Below are positions 25,170 to 33,340 of a stretch of DNA of 64,000 bases, piece after piece. The position numbers and the translations under genes were made by a program. A model generated the notes under the pieces. That model was given only the letters and a program-made list of their open reading frames with translations, was not told where the DNA came from and did not search any database. Position 1 is the first letter of the stretch; every line of letters begins with the position of its first letter. The stretch comes from JASHPR01 sp963795055. GTDB taxonomy: Bacteria > Actinomycetota > Actinomycetes > Streptosporangiales > Streptosporangiaceae. Location of the stretch: positions 104,670 through 168,669 of the forward strand of contig CAWCGJ010000006.1 of the NCBI GenBank assembly GCA_963795055.1, written 5' to 3'.

Positions 25170-26168
25170 TCAGGCTGGCGGGTACGACAAGCCGATTTGC
25201 CGGCGAACCTCGTCCATGGCCTGCATGATCGCGTACGTCTCGTCCAGCGGCATCAGCGGGCTCTCGAGCAGCCCCGCGCGAAGGCAGCGGCCCACCTCGG
25301 CGGCCTCGCCGCGCAGCCCGCGCCCTGGATACGGCTGGTCGAAGCGCTCTAGCTCGGTGCCGTCACGCGCGATCACGCGGAACGTGGTCGGAGTGTAGAA
25401 CCAGCCGTCGATCTCTATCCTCGCCGCGGTGCCGTAGATGGCGGCGGGGTTGCCCGATGCGGCCCGCAAGGTCGTGGTCAGCACCGCGTGGGCGCCCCCG
25501 TCATACTGGAAGATCATCGACGTCGTGGCGTCAACGCCGGTAAACGCCCGGTCGCTGACGGCCGTGATCCGCGCCGGGCCGCCCAGCACCAGGCTCGCGA
25601 ACGAGACCGGGTAGATGCCCAGGTCCAGCAAGGCCCCGCCGCCCAGGTCCGGCGCGAACAGCCGGAACTGCGGATCGGCGGCGAACCACTGCCCGTGCTC
25701 GGCGGTCAGGTAGACCACGTCGCCCAGCGTTCCGGCGGCGAGGATCTCACGCACCCGCGCGATGTGCGGCAAAAAGCGCGTCCACATGGCCTCCATGAGG
25801 AAGGTTCCCCGCTCGCGCGCGGCGTCGATCATCTCGCCCGCCTGCGCGGCGTCCATGGCGAACGGCTTCTCGACCAGCACCGCCTTACCCGCGTTGATCG
25901 CCAGCAGCGCGGCGCCGTGATGGCCGGGATGCGGCGTGGCCACGTACACGACATCGACATCCGGATCGCCGACCAGAGCCTCGTAACTCGCGTGCCGGCG
26001 CGGTACGCCGAATTCATCCCCGAACGCGTCCGCCGAAGCCTGCGACCGTGACCCGACGGCGACAATCTCACAGCCGGGCAGCAGCGCGAGATCCTGCGCG
26101 AAGGCCCGGGCGATCCCGCCCGTAGCCAGGATCCCCCAGCGAACCGGACGGTCATCCGACTGCGTCAT
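25170..26168 (-). CDS. Gfo/Idh/MocA family oxidoreductase
   Basis: 332 aa. An N-terminal NAD(P) Rossmann domain has WGILATGGIARAFA, VAVGSRSQASADAF and DVVYVATPHPGHHGAAL, with the catalytic EKPFAMD. The C-terminal domain has LGGGALLDLGIYPVSFA. It most resembles dihydrodiol-dehydrogenase-like members. I use ATG 26168 (GGGAG upstream); the open frame extends further but lacks family similarity. Confidence 0.87.
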   Translation of the reverse strand: MTQSDDRPVRWGILATGGIARAFAQDLALLPGCEIVAVGSRSQASADAFGDEFGVPRRHASYEALVGDPDVDVVYVATPHPGHHGAALLAINAGKAVLVEKPFAMDAAQAGEMIDAARERGTFLMEAMWTRFLPHIARVREILAAGTLGDVVYLTAEHGQWFAADPQFRLFAPDLGGGALLDLGIYPVSFASLVLGGPARITAVSDRAFTGVDATTSMIFQYDGGAHAVLTTTLRAASGNPAAIYGTAARIEIDGWFYTPTTFRVIARDGTELERFDQPYPGRGLRGEAAEVGRCLRAGLLESPLMPLDETYAIMQAMDEVRRQIGLSYPPA

Positions 26169-26345
26169 CCGATTGCTCCCCTGGCGTGCGGCCCCGTGGC
26201 GCGGACCCAGCAACCCTAACCACGCCCGCAGACCGCAGCAACCGCCGACGTCGGCCGTGCCCAGGCTCAGGTCGGAGCCCGCGGCCGATGAGTTCGCGCC
26301 GCCGGTGACGTCTGCACCCTGAATGCTGATGACAGCAGAAAGGAC

Positions 26346-26813
26346 ATGACCATGGCAGACGGATTCGTGTCGGTCTCCCGGCGCATCGAGGCCACCCCGG
26401 AACGCTTGTTCGCGCTGCTGGCCGACACCGCCAACCACCCGCTGATCGACGGCTCGGGGATGGTACGAGAGCCGGCCCCGGCGGTCCGGCTGTCCGGAAC
26501 CGGTGACGTTTTCCTCATGAACATGCACCACGACGAGTTTGGCGACTACCAGATGCGCAACGAGGTGCTGGACTACCAGGTGGGGCGCCGGCTGGTGTGG
26601 GAACCGGTGCCGGCCTCCCGCCCGGACGACGGCGGCGGGTACCGGTGGGGATACGAGCTCTCCGGCGATGGCCCCGGTGTCACTATCGTGACCGAGACGT
26701 TCGACTGCTCCCGTTCCCCGCAGGAGCTGCGCAAGGCCGTCGCCGACGGCGAGGAGTGGCGCGATGCCATGACCGCGTCACTGGCCAAGCTGGGGCTGCT
26801 GGCCACGCACTGA
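26346..26813 (+). CDS. SRPBCC (START-like) family protein
   Basis: 155 aa with a Bet v1-like ligand-binding fold: VSRRIEATPERLFALLADTA, the WEPVPASRPDD strand region and the long C-terminal helix ending in AMTASLAKLGLLA. Actinobacterial members are often called polyketide cyclase/dehydrase-like. AAAGGA lies ten bases before the ATG. Monocistronic. Confidence 0.82.
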   Translation: MTMADGFVSVSRRIEATPERLFALLADTANHPLIDGSGMVREPAPAVRLSGTGDVFLMNMHHDEFGDYQMRNEVLDYQVGRRLVWEPVPASRPDDGGGYRWGYELSGDGPGVTIVTETFDCSRSPQELRKAVADGEEWRDAMTASLAKLGLLATH

Positions 26814-26860
26814 ACCGGCGTCAACAACGGGCCGCCGGTTGCGCTCCGGGAACCGCGAGG

Positions 26861-27739
26861 TCAGCCGATGGCGATCAGGATGTGCGGGCGGGCGGCGGGG
26901 TTCAGCCACCCGAGCACGGCATCAAGCTCGGCGTTGGGCAGGGCCACGCAGCCTTCGGTGTACCCCTCTGGCATGTCGTCGTGCAGGAAGATGCCGGCTC
27001 CGTTGTCCGGCGGGGCGGGCATCTTGATGTCGATGAAGTGCTGGTAGGGCTGGACCTCGGTCCACAGGGCCTCGGAGTCCTCGCCGTACGGCGGGGTGAT
27101 CGCGCAGGGCACATGCTGGAACCTGTCGTAGGCCGGGCTGCCGGGCTGCTCGTCCCACCAGTCACCGCACACCAGGTGGTGGTAGGGGTAGCGGGTGGTG
27201 GGGCTCACGGGCGAGTTGCCGTACATGGTCGTGCCGAACGGGAACAGGCCAGTGGGGGTGGCCCAGTCGCCGGGCACGCGGCGTGAGATGGGCAGCAGGC
27301 CACCGTAGCCCGTCTGGGCCCGGAAGGGCTGCGCGGGCTGCCCGGCAAACGACACCGGGCTCCAGCAACCGCCGGCTCCCCTGGCCCAGGCGGTAAAGGT
27401 CCCGGCCCAGCTAGCCGGCGACGGGGCGACGACGGTGACCAGCTGCGCACCGCCTCCGGTGTCCGGCACCTGGTTCGGGTCGATGCCGTAGGTCGCCGCC
27501 GGGTACCGCGGGCAGCGCGCGGCGAGGACCGGAGCCGTGACGGGACGGGGAGCGGTCCGGACCGGCGCCGCCGACGTGATAGCGGCGGGTGCAGTCGAAG
27601 ACGCCGAAGGCGCGGCCGGCCCGCACGCTGCGCTCAGGCAGGCCACCAGCAGACAGATCACCGCGATAACGGACTTCGCTGCCACCCTCAGAGGATGCCG
27701 CAAACCGTTCTTCGATGAAAAAAGCCGCGAATCCTCCAT
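26861..27739 (-). CDS. L,D-transpeptidase (YkuD)-like lipoprotein
   Basis: 292 aa. A lipoprotein signal peptide ends in LSAAC with C39 as the lipidated residue. A Thr/Ala/Pro-rich linker follows, then a YkuD-type domain whose active block is IFLHDDMPEGYTEGC with C264 and VALPNAELDAVL. The classical SxGC reads TEGC. Such proteins crosslink or modify peptidoglycan, or bind wall polymers. Wall-bound localisation is predicted. Confidence 0.82.
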   Translation of the reverse strand: MEDSRLFSSKNGLRHPLRVAAKSVIAVICLLVACLSAACGPAAPSASSTAPAAITSAAPVRTAPRPVTAPVLAARCPRYPAATYGIDPNQVPDTGGGAQLVTVVAPSPASWAGTFTAWARGAGGCWSPVSFAGQPAQPFRAQTGYGGLLPISRRVPGDWATPTGLFPFGTTMYGNSPVSPTTRYPYHHLVCGDWWDEQPGSPAYDRFQHVPCAITPPYGEDSEALWTEVQPYQHFIDIKMPAPPDNGAGIFLHDDMPEGYTEGCVALPNAELDAVLGWLNPAARPHILIAIG

Positions 27740-27965
27740 TGCTTCGATAACCCATCGAGTTCCGAGAGCGAGACGAAGCTTCCACGCGCTTGCCTGCCGG
27801 CACCCTAGCCGGTAAGCCTCAGGCGCAGGGCACCGACCCCGGGAATGCCGGGCAGACTCGCGTCAAGCCCCGGCGGGCTGCGTCCGGGCCTGTGGCTGGG
27901 CGCAGCGGCGCCGGCGGTAGCGTCGGTGATCTCGGCCACGAAGACCGGAGGGGTACCGGCGGCGG
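27740..27965. other. intergenic region
   Basis: Some 225 bases between divergent sequences. It presumably holds the promoter of the YkuD lipoprotein gene. The right part may contain more of the DUF899 relic, but I cannot recognise it. Confidence 0.3.
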
Positions 27966-28115
27966 ATGGGGTGGAGCTTCCGGTGGGCCTCTTCCTACGG
28001 CAGCGACTACAACTTCGACCTGGAGATCTCGCGCCCGGAGGAGGCGACGCGCCCCAGATGTGGATGCGCCGTCACGACGAGTACCACGACGCGGGGCGGC
28101 CGGCCAGTAAGCCCG
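27966..28115 (+). pseudogene. DUF899 (thioredoxin-like) remnant, frameshifted
   Basis: MGWSFRWASSYGSDYNFDL is the DUF899 hallmark (MGW-FPW-SS-GSDFN). Soon after, another frame gives PQMWMRRHDEYHD, the usual end of these proteins. The middle is missing and the frame changes, so only two ends remain. Confidence 0.55.
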
Positions 28116-28143
28116 GCCGCGGGGGCCAGGATGGCGCCCTGGT

Positions 28144-28431
28144 CTAGCGCGGCCTGAAGTGGTCGACGATCTGGCGTGCGTAGAAGCGCTCCCAGGACTC
28201 GTCCGGGTCTTCCGCCGTGTACTGCTTGTCCAGGCTGACGAGCAGGTAGACCAGCTCGCTGCGGACGGGCTTGGTGCCGAGCAGGGCCGGCAGCTCCGAG
28301 AGCTCGATGAGCCACCAGGCGTAGAAGGACGCCCAGTCGTCGTCGGCTCCTTCCACGATCCGGTACACCCGATGGTGGGTCTCGCCTGCCTCGAGCAGCA
28401 GGCTGCCGACCTGCTCCAGCGTTGATGCCAT
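28144..28431 (-). CDS. small conserved-type protein, function unknown
   Basis: 95 aa, mostly helical and acidic: MASTLEQVGSLLLEAGETHH, ASFYAWWLIELSELP and DPDESWERFYARQIVDHF. AGGAGG stands just before ATG 28431, which supports a true gene. I recognise no domain. It is divergent from the PPOX gene with a 65-base gap. Confidence 0.7.
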   Translation of the reverse strand: MASTLEQVGSLLLEAGETHHRVYRIVEGADDDWASFYAWWLIELSELPALLGTKPVRSELVYLLVSLDKQYTAEDPDESWERFYARQIVDHFRPR

Positions 28432-28496
28432 CTGGCCTCCTCTTCTGACTGGCGGCCGTCGTGCCCTTCGGCCTCCGGCCCCGATAGCGTAACGAG

Positions 28497-28919
28497 GTGA
28501 CCTCAACCGAGAAGATCGAGGCGTTCCTCGCTGAGCCGCGTAACGTCGTCGTCGCCGGGATCCGCCGCGACGGGCGCCCGCAGCTGAGCCCGAACTGGTT
28601 CTCCTGGGACGGCGAGCGGTTCTACGTGTCGACCACGAGGGGCCGCGTGAAGTATGCGATCTTCCGCCGGGACCCGAGGGCGCAACTGCTGGTGGACGAT
28701 TCCGTCCGCTTCCGGGCCGTGCTGGTCCCGGCCATGGTCGAGATCCGCGAGGACATCGTCGCTGAGCTGCCCCGTTTCCGTGCCATCCGGGAAAAGTACG
28801 GCTTGGCGGTACCCGACGACGATGAGCATCTTCGGGCGCTGACGGCCGAGGGGCGGGTCCTGCTGGCCATGACGCCCGACCGGCCGCTGTCAAGCTGGAC
28901 GTGCTGGGGGCTGGACTGA
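28497..28919 (+). CDS. PPOX class F420-dependent oxidoreductase
   Basis: 140-aa split-barrel protein: FLAEPRNVVVAGIRRDGRPQ, SPNWFSWDGERFYVSTTRG and KYAIFRRDPRAQLLVDD are the flavin/F420-binding blocks of actinobacterial TIGR03618/TIGR03668-like enzymes. GTG start. Substrate unknown. Confidence 0.84.
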   Translation: MTSTEKIEAFLAEPRNVVVAGIRRDGRPQLSPNWFSWDGERFYVSTTRGRVKYAIFRRDPRAQLLVDDSVRFRAVLVPAMVEIREDIVAELPRFRAIREKYGLAVPDDDEHLRALTAEGRVLLAMTPDRPLSSWTCWGLD

Positions 28920-28929
28920 GGCGGCGGGG

Positions 28930-29274
28930 TCAGGCCGGCCTGCGCGCCTTCGGGAGCGAGGCGACGACCAGGTCGTAGGAGTCGGCGAGCAGATCGGTCA
29001 CCATCTGATCAGGCAGCGAGCCATCGAGCGTGATCGTGTTCCAGTGCCGCTTGTTCAGGTGATACCCGGGCGCGATGGCCGGGTACGTGGCCCGCAGCTG
29101 CGCCGCCAGGTCCGGCTCGCATTTGACGCTCAGCTGCAGCGGCTCGCCGTCGAGGGGGCACATCGCGAACATCTTCCCGCCGACCTTGAAGACCGAGACC
29201 TCATCCCCGAACGGGAAGTCCTCCACGGCACCCGGGAGGGCGAGGCACTGTGCCTTGAGCTCCTGCTGGTCCAT
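28930..29274 (-). CDS. MmcQ/YjbR family protein
   Basis: 114 aa of the CyaY-like YjbR fold, probably DNA-binding: LPGAVEDFPFGDEVSVFKV, FAMCPLDGEPLQLSVKC, PGYHLNKRHWNTITLDG and LLADSYDLVVASLPK are all family blocks. Complete and monocistronic. Confidence 0.86.
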   Translation of the reverse strand: MDQQELKAQCLALPGAVEDFPFGDEVSVFKVGGKMFAMCPLDGEPLQLSVKCEPDLAAQLRATYPAIAPGYHLNKRHWNTITLDGSLPDQMVTDLLADSYDLVVASLPKARRPA

Positions 29275-29293
29275 GGCCCGCCTCCCGCGTCCG

Positions 29294-29902
29294 CTACCCC
29301 CAGTTGCGCGCTCCCGATTCCTCGGACCAGCCTAGTTCGGCCAGGTAGTCGGCTACCGGCTGGTCGGCCCCGTCGTAGTAGCTGCCGACCCGCCCGCTGT
29401 CGTTCACGGTGCCATCCGCGCCCGGTTGCCCGCCGGGCTCCGCGGCTGGCGCATGGGCACCGGGCCCCGCGCCCGCTGTCCCGTTGAGCTGCGCTGGCGC
29501 CTGCTCCGGGCGGGCCTCGGGCGCGCCAGGATCCGGGTCGTTCTCGGCGGGGTCGGCGTCGGCTACCACGCTGACCTGCGGCGGCGCCTGCTCCAGCCCG
29601 GCCGGCTGGCGGGCGCCAGGATCCGTGGCCTGCAGGTCAGGATCCGGCTCGGGCACGCCGGGATCCGGCTCGGGCACATCAGGATCTGGCCCGCGGGCAC
29701 CAGGGTCTGGATCCATCCCGGCCTCACTGAGCCCGGGCACGACGGTCATCTCGCCCAGGGCCGTCCCCTCACCAGTCAGCCCGGCAACTTCCCCGTACCT
29801 CTGCGAATGCCGGTCTCTTCGCGCGCTCCGCACCACGATCCAGGCCGCCAACATGATCGCCACAGCACCCAGCGTCGCGTCGATCAGGAGCAGGTGAGGC
29901 AC
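29294..29902 (-). CDS. single-pass membrane protein with Asp-Pro repeats
   Basis: 202 aa from GTG 29902. One membrane helix lies at about 3-24, then a short basic stretch (RSARRDRHSQRYGE), then a long acidic disordered part with repeated PDPG/PEPD units, and a C-terminal YLAELGWSEESGARNW. No known domain. The helix followed by basic residues suggests a cytoplasmic tail. The final short motif may be a docking peptide, which is speculative. Confidence 0.6.
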   Translation of the reverse strand: MPHLLLIDATLGAVAIMLAAWIVVRSARRDRHSQRYGEVAGLTGEGTALGEMTVVPGLSEAGMDPDPGARGPDPDVPEPDPGVPEPDPDLQATDPGARQPAGLEQAPPQVSVVADADPAENDPDPGAPEARPEQAPAQLNGTAGAGPGAHAPAAEPGGQPGADGTVNDSGRVGSYYDGADQPVADYLAELGWSEESGARNWG

Positions 29903-30016
29903 GGTTACACCCCCCAAGGTCAGGCGGTCCCACCGTGTGCCGTACCCGCTCACGCTGGCCGGTACCACCTGATCTGCGGATATCGATTGTCACGGGCGTG
30001 CCCTAGCGTGCTCACC

Positions 30017-30568
30017 ATGACGGACAACCACGAGGGTATTCTGCGGGAGCCGCCGGTCGCCGGAAGCGAGGCCGACACCCTGATCGGCTCCCTGGAGCGC
30101 CAGCGCCGGACCCTGGTCTGGAAGTGCGAGGGCCTCGACGCGGCCGGCCTGAGTGCGACGGTGGGCGCCTCGTCGGTGACCCTGGGCGGGCTGCTCAAGC
30201 ACCTGGCCCTGGTTGAGGACGAGTACTTCTCCCGGAGGCTGCTCGGGAGAGACTTCGGGCCTCCGTGGGATACGGCGGACTGGGACGCCGACCCCGACTG
30301 GGAGTGGCACTCGGCCGCCGACGATACCCCCGAGCAGCTGCTGACGCTGTGGCGGGAGGCCGTGACCCGCTCCCGCTCCGCGGTCAGCGAGGCGCTGGCC
30401 AGCGGGGGCGTGGACCAGCTGGCCCGGTTCACCACGTCCGACGGCCGGTCGCCCAGCCTGCGCCGGATCCTGGTCGACCTGATCGAGGAGTACGCGCGGC
30501 ACGTCGGCCAGGCGGACCTGATCCGGGAGTCGGTCGACGGGCTCGTCGGGGAAGACCCGCCGAGGTGA
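30017..30568 (+). CDS. DinB family (DUF664) protein
   Basis: 183-aa four-helix bundle: LIGSLERQRRTLVWKCEGLD, SSVTLGGLLKHLALVEDEYF and LIEEYARHVGQADLIRESVDG. The metal-binding His triad (KHL, and EYARHVGQAD) is present. Actinobacterial members act as mycothiol- or bacillithiol-type S-transferases. It is one of three related genes within 13 kb. Confidence 0.86.
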   Translation: MTDNHEGILREPPVAGSEADTLIGSLERQRRTLVWKCEGLDAAGLSATVGASSVTLGGLLKHLALVEDEYFSRRLLGRDFGPPWDTADWDADPDWEWHSAADDTPEQLLTLWREAVTRSRSAVSEALASGGVDQLARFTTSDGRSPSLRRILVDLIEEYARHVGQADLIRESVDGLVGEDPPR

Positions 30569-30670
30569 CATCCTGGTCCCATCTGCGCGGCGCCTCCGGC
30601 GCAGCCGGGCTGCGGTGACCGCCGCAGCCGCCTTTCTGGTAGGTGTCGCGGCTACCGGGCTCTACCGGCT

Positions 30671-31315
30671 TCACGGCGCCCGAAAGTGAGGCGGTGCCAG
30701 GGTACGGCGGCCGAAGATGGCCAGCAGCCGGGTCAGGTCGTCGGCGTCGCCGGGCACGGCGCATTCCGGTCCGATCAGGCCCGACAGGCGGGCTACGGGA
30801 GCGAACTGCCGCGCTGGCCCCAGCGCGTCGCGGACCAGGCCCGGGTCCAGCCCGGCGGCCTGGCCCGTGGCCTGCGCCAGATCCCACGTGTGCACCAGGA
30901 TCTCCATCGGGTACCGCCCCAGGAACTCGCCCAGCGGCATCTGCCCGCCCCACGGCAACGGCACGGGCCGGGCCAGCGCCGCAGGCTCCAGCACCGCCAT
31001 CATGCCGACCCGCGCCGCGCGCCACGCGGCCAGCGGATCATCTCCGGCAGCAGGTCCCGGATCAGCGGGACTATCTGACTCATCGCGCCAGGTCGCGAAC
31101 TCCTCAACCGCCCGCAGGTCACCGATCACATGACCGGCGACATCGGCGGCGGACCAGCCCTCGCACGGCGACGGCGCATCCCAGCGGTCAGGCGCAACCC
31201 CGGCGAGCACGGCCTCAAAACCGTCCAGCGCACGAACGAACCCGTCCAGAACCACACTGGCCAGTATCTGTCCGGGCCGCCCGGGCCAAGCACCGGTTCG
31301 CTCCTGGGGGAACAT
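30671..31315 (-). CDS. TIGR03086 family metal-binding protein (maleylpyruvate isomerase-like)
   Basis: 214 aa. WDAPSPCEGWSAADVAGHVIGDL gives the N-terminal metal His of mycothiol-dependent maleylpyruvate isomerase-like proteins, and PMEILVHTWDLAQATGQ the second His site. ATG 31315 overlaps the ATG (31314) of the opposite-strand TrmH fragment, so its upstream region may have been lost. Confidence 0.8.
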   Translation of the reverse strand: MFPQERTGAWPGRPGQILASVVLDGFVRALDGFEAVLAGVAPDRWDAPSPCEGWSAADVAGHVIGDLRAVEEFATWRDESDSPADPGPAAGDDPLAAWRAARVGMMAVLEPAALARPVPLPWGGQMPLGEFLGRYPMEILVHTWDLAQATGQAAGLDPGLVRDALGPARQFAPVARLSGLIGPECAVPGDADDLTRLLAIFGRRTLAPPHFRAP

Positions 31316-31625
31316 GCGAACACGATCACGCCGTCTGGAGTTCGCCGAGCCGGCCGGCGCGGCGCGCTGGCTGCGGGACCGGGGCTTCGCGGTCTTCCTG
31401 GCGACGGTCGGCGCGGACGCGCAGCCGTACCAGCAGGTCACGTTCGGCCGGCGCACCGCGGTCGTGGTCGGCAACGAGCGCAAGGGCATCACGCCATCCT
31501 GGCTGGAGCACGCCTCAGACAAGATCACCATACCGATGCACGGACGGGCCGACTCGCTCAACGTCGCGGTCAGCGCCTCGATCCTGCTGTACGGCATACG
31601 CGAGCGCCAGGACACCGGGCCGTGA
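31314..31625 (+). pseudogene. TrmH/SpoU RNA methyltransferase, C-terminal half only
   Basis: 103 aa carry the last two SPOUT knot motifs: AVVVGNERKGITPSWLEHA and IPMHGRADSLNVAVSASILLY. The RNA-contact N-terminus and motif 1 (with the Asn/Arg) are missing, about 120 residues in all. The fragment begins exactly against the start of the TIGR03086 gene, as expected of a deletion or rearrangement scar. Confidence 0.72.
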
Positions 31626-31663
31626 CCAATGCGCGGGGAGCGGCGCTCACCATACCCCGGGCA

Positions 31664-33292
31664 TCACCGGGCCGCGGCCGAGGCCGGGACGGGCGGGGCG
31701 GGCGGGGCGGGCAGGCCGATCTCGCCCGCGCCGGACAAGTCCCGCAGGTAACCCAGCACGGCCTCCATCCGGTCCGGCCTGCCGCGGGCGGCGATGTATC
31801 CATCCGGCCGGATCAGCACCACGGACCCGGCGCGCCGGCCGCGGGCGGCATGCCCGTCCCGGGGACCGCCGGTGACGACCTCGAGCAGGTCCCGGTAGGG
31901 CCCCAGCGCCGGACGGCACGGCAGGCCGGCCGGATTCGCCCCGGTGACGATCATGACGTGACGGCCGCGGCGCAGGACGCTGAACAGCCTGGTCGTCCCT
32001 TCCCGCGTGCGCACCTCGATGTCCGGGGCTCGCTCCCCAGGCCTGGGCCGGCCACGGCCCCGGCCGGGCCGGGTGAGGCTGCTGGCGGGATAGCCGACGT
32101 TCACCTGGGTCCAGCGGCGGACCGCGCGCCGGTGGACCGGGCCGACCCGGAAGGCGGCCGGGACGATGGCGTCCCGCAGGGCCCGCGGAACCGGGCGGCG
32201 CATGGTGCCGAACCGGACCAGCGTGTGCGTGAGGCTGAGCACCTGGGCCGCGACCGGCTCTCGTTCGCGGCCGTAGGTGTCGAGGAGCTGCCCGGGAGCC
32301 CGGCCCGCCGCGACCAGCGCTAGTTTCCAGCCCAGGTTGTGGGCGTCGGTGATCCCGGTGTTCATGCCCTGGCCTCCCGCCGGGGTGTGGATGTGCACCG
32401 CGTCGCCGGCCAGCAGCACGTGCCCGCGGCGGTAGGTGTCGGTGGATCGGCGGTGACAGTTGAAGCTCGCCAGCCAGGTGGGATCGGAAACGACGACCCG
32501 TTCCGGCGCCCGCTGGTCGACCAGTCGCTGGATCTCGACCAGGTCCGGGGGTCCGGGAGCACGGTCACCCGCGAACGGCAGCACCAGCCGCCACTGGTGC
32601 TCCCGCATCGGGAAGCAGACCAGCGGCACGCCGTCGGACCGGAAGAAGGCATGCACCTCGTCCTCGGCCCGGGCCCAGTCCAGCCGGACGTCGGCCAGCA
32701 GCCAGTCCTGCGGGTAGGGATGACCGTGGAAGGGGAGGCCGAGCTCGTGCCGGACCCGGCTGTGCGCGCCGTCGCACCCGGCCACGTAGTCAGCGGTGAT
32801 CACGCGCGGCCGGCCGGCCGCGTCCCAGACCCTCGCCGTGACGCCGGCCGCCCCGTCCTGCAGGCCGGTCAGCTCGCTGCCCTGCTCGATCACGCCGCCT
32901 AGCTCGGCGACCCGGGCGCGCAGCAGGCTCTCGGTGTCGTGCTGCGGGATGTCGAGCATGAATCCGTAACGGGTCCCGTTGCGGGTCAGGTCGATGGCGA
33001 GCCGGCGGCGGCCGTCGGTATAAAAGCAGAACCGGTGCACGATCTGGCCGCGCTCGACGAACCGGTCGGCCAGGCCCATGAGGTCGAGCACCTCCAGCGC
33101 GCGGGCGTGGATCGCGACCGCCCTGGTTTCCAGGTTCACCCCGTCGCCCTTGTCGATGATGCGCGTCGTGATGCCCCGCGCCAGCAGGTCCGTCGCCAGC
33201 ACCAGGCCCGTGGGGCCGGCGCCGACCACCAGGACCTGGCAGCCCGGGCGGCCGGCTCGCCGGGTGGCCTGCATGTCGTTCATGCCGCCCAC
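31664..33292 (-). CDS. FAD-dependent aromatic monooxygenase (PheA/TfdB type)
   Basis: 542 aa. FAD-binding GAGPTG at 24-29, the DG motif in VAGCDGAHSRVR, and LLAGDAVHIHTPAGGQGMN with ITDAHNLGWKLA. A thioredoxin-like C-terminal domain (ERAPDIEV onward) is typical of phenol-hydroxylase-like members and of polyketide-tailoring hydroxylases. The adjacent upstream gene on the same strand is an AAA-LuxR regulator, likely linked to it. Confidence 0.87.
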   Translation of the reverse strand: MGGMNDMQATRRAGRPGCQVLVVGAGPTGLVLATDLLARGITTRIIDKGDGVNLETRAVAIHARALEVLDLMGLADRFVERGQIVHRFCFYTDGRRRLAIDLTRNGTRYGFMLDIPQHDTESLLRARVAELGGVIEQGSELTGLQDGAAGVTARVWDAAGRPRVITADYVAGCDGAHSRVRHELGLPFHGHPYPQDWLLADVRLDWARAEDEVHAFFRSDGVPLVCFPMREHQWRLVLPFAGDRAPGPPDLVEIQRLVDQRAPERVVVSDPTWLASFNCHRRSTDTYRRGHVLLAGDAVHIHTPAGGQGMNTGITDAHNLGWKLALVAAGRAPGQLLDTYGREREPVAAQVLSLTHTLVRFGTMRRPVPRALRDAIVPAAFRVGPVHRRAVRRWTQVNVGYPASSLTRPGRGRGRPRPGERAPDIEVRTREGTTRLFSVLRRGRHVMIVTGANPAGLPCRPALGPYRDLLEVVTGGPRDGHAARGRRAGSVVLIRPDGYIAARGRPDRMEAVLGYLRDLSGAGEIGLPAPPAPPVPASAAAR

Positions 33293-33340
33293 GCTCCGCC
33301 CCCAGGCCGGCCACCGTCATCAGAAGGACTACGTAGGCAG

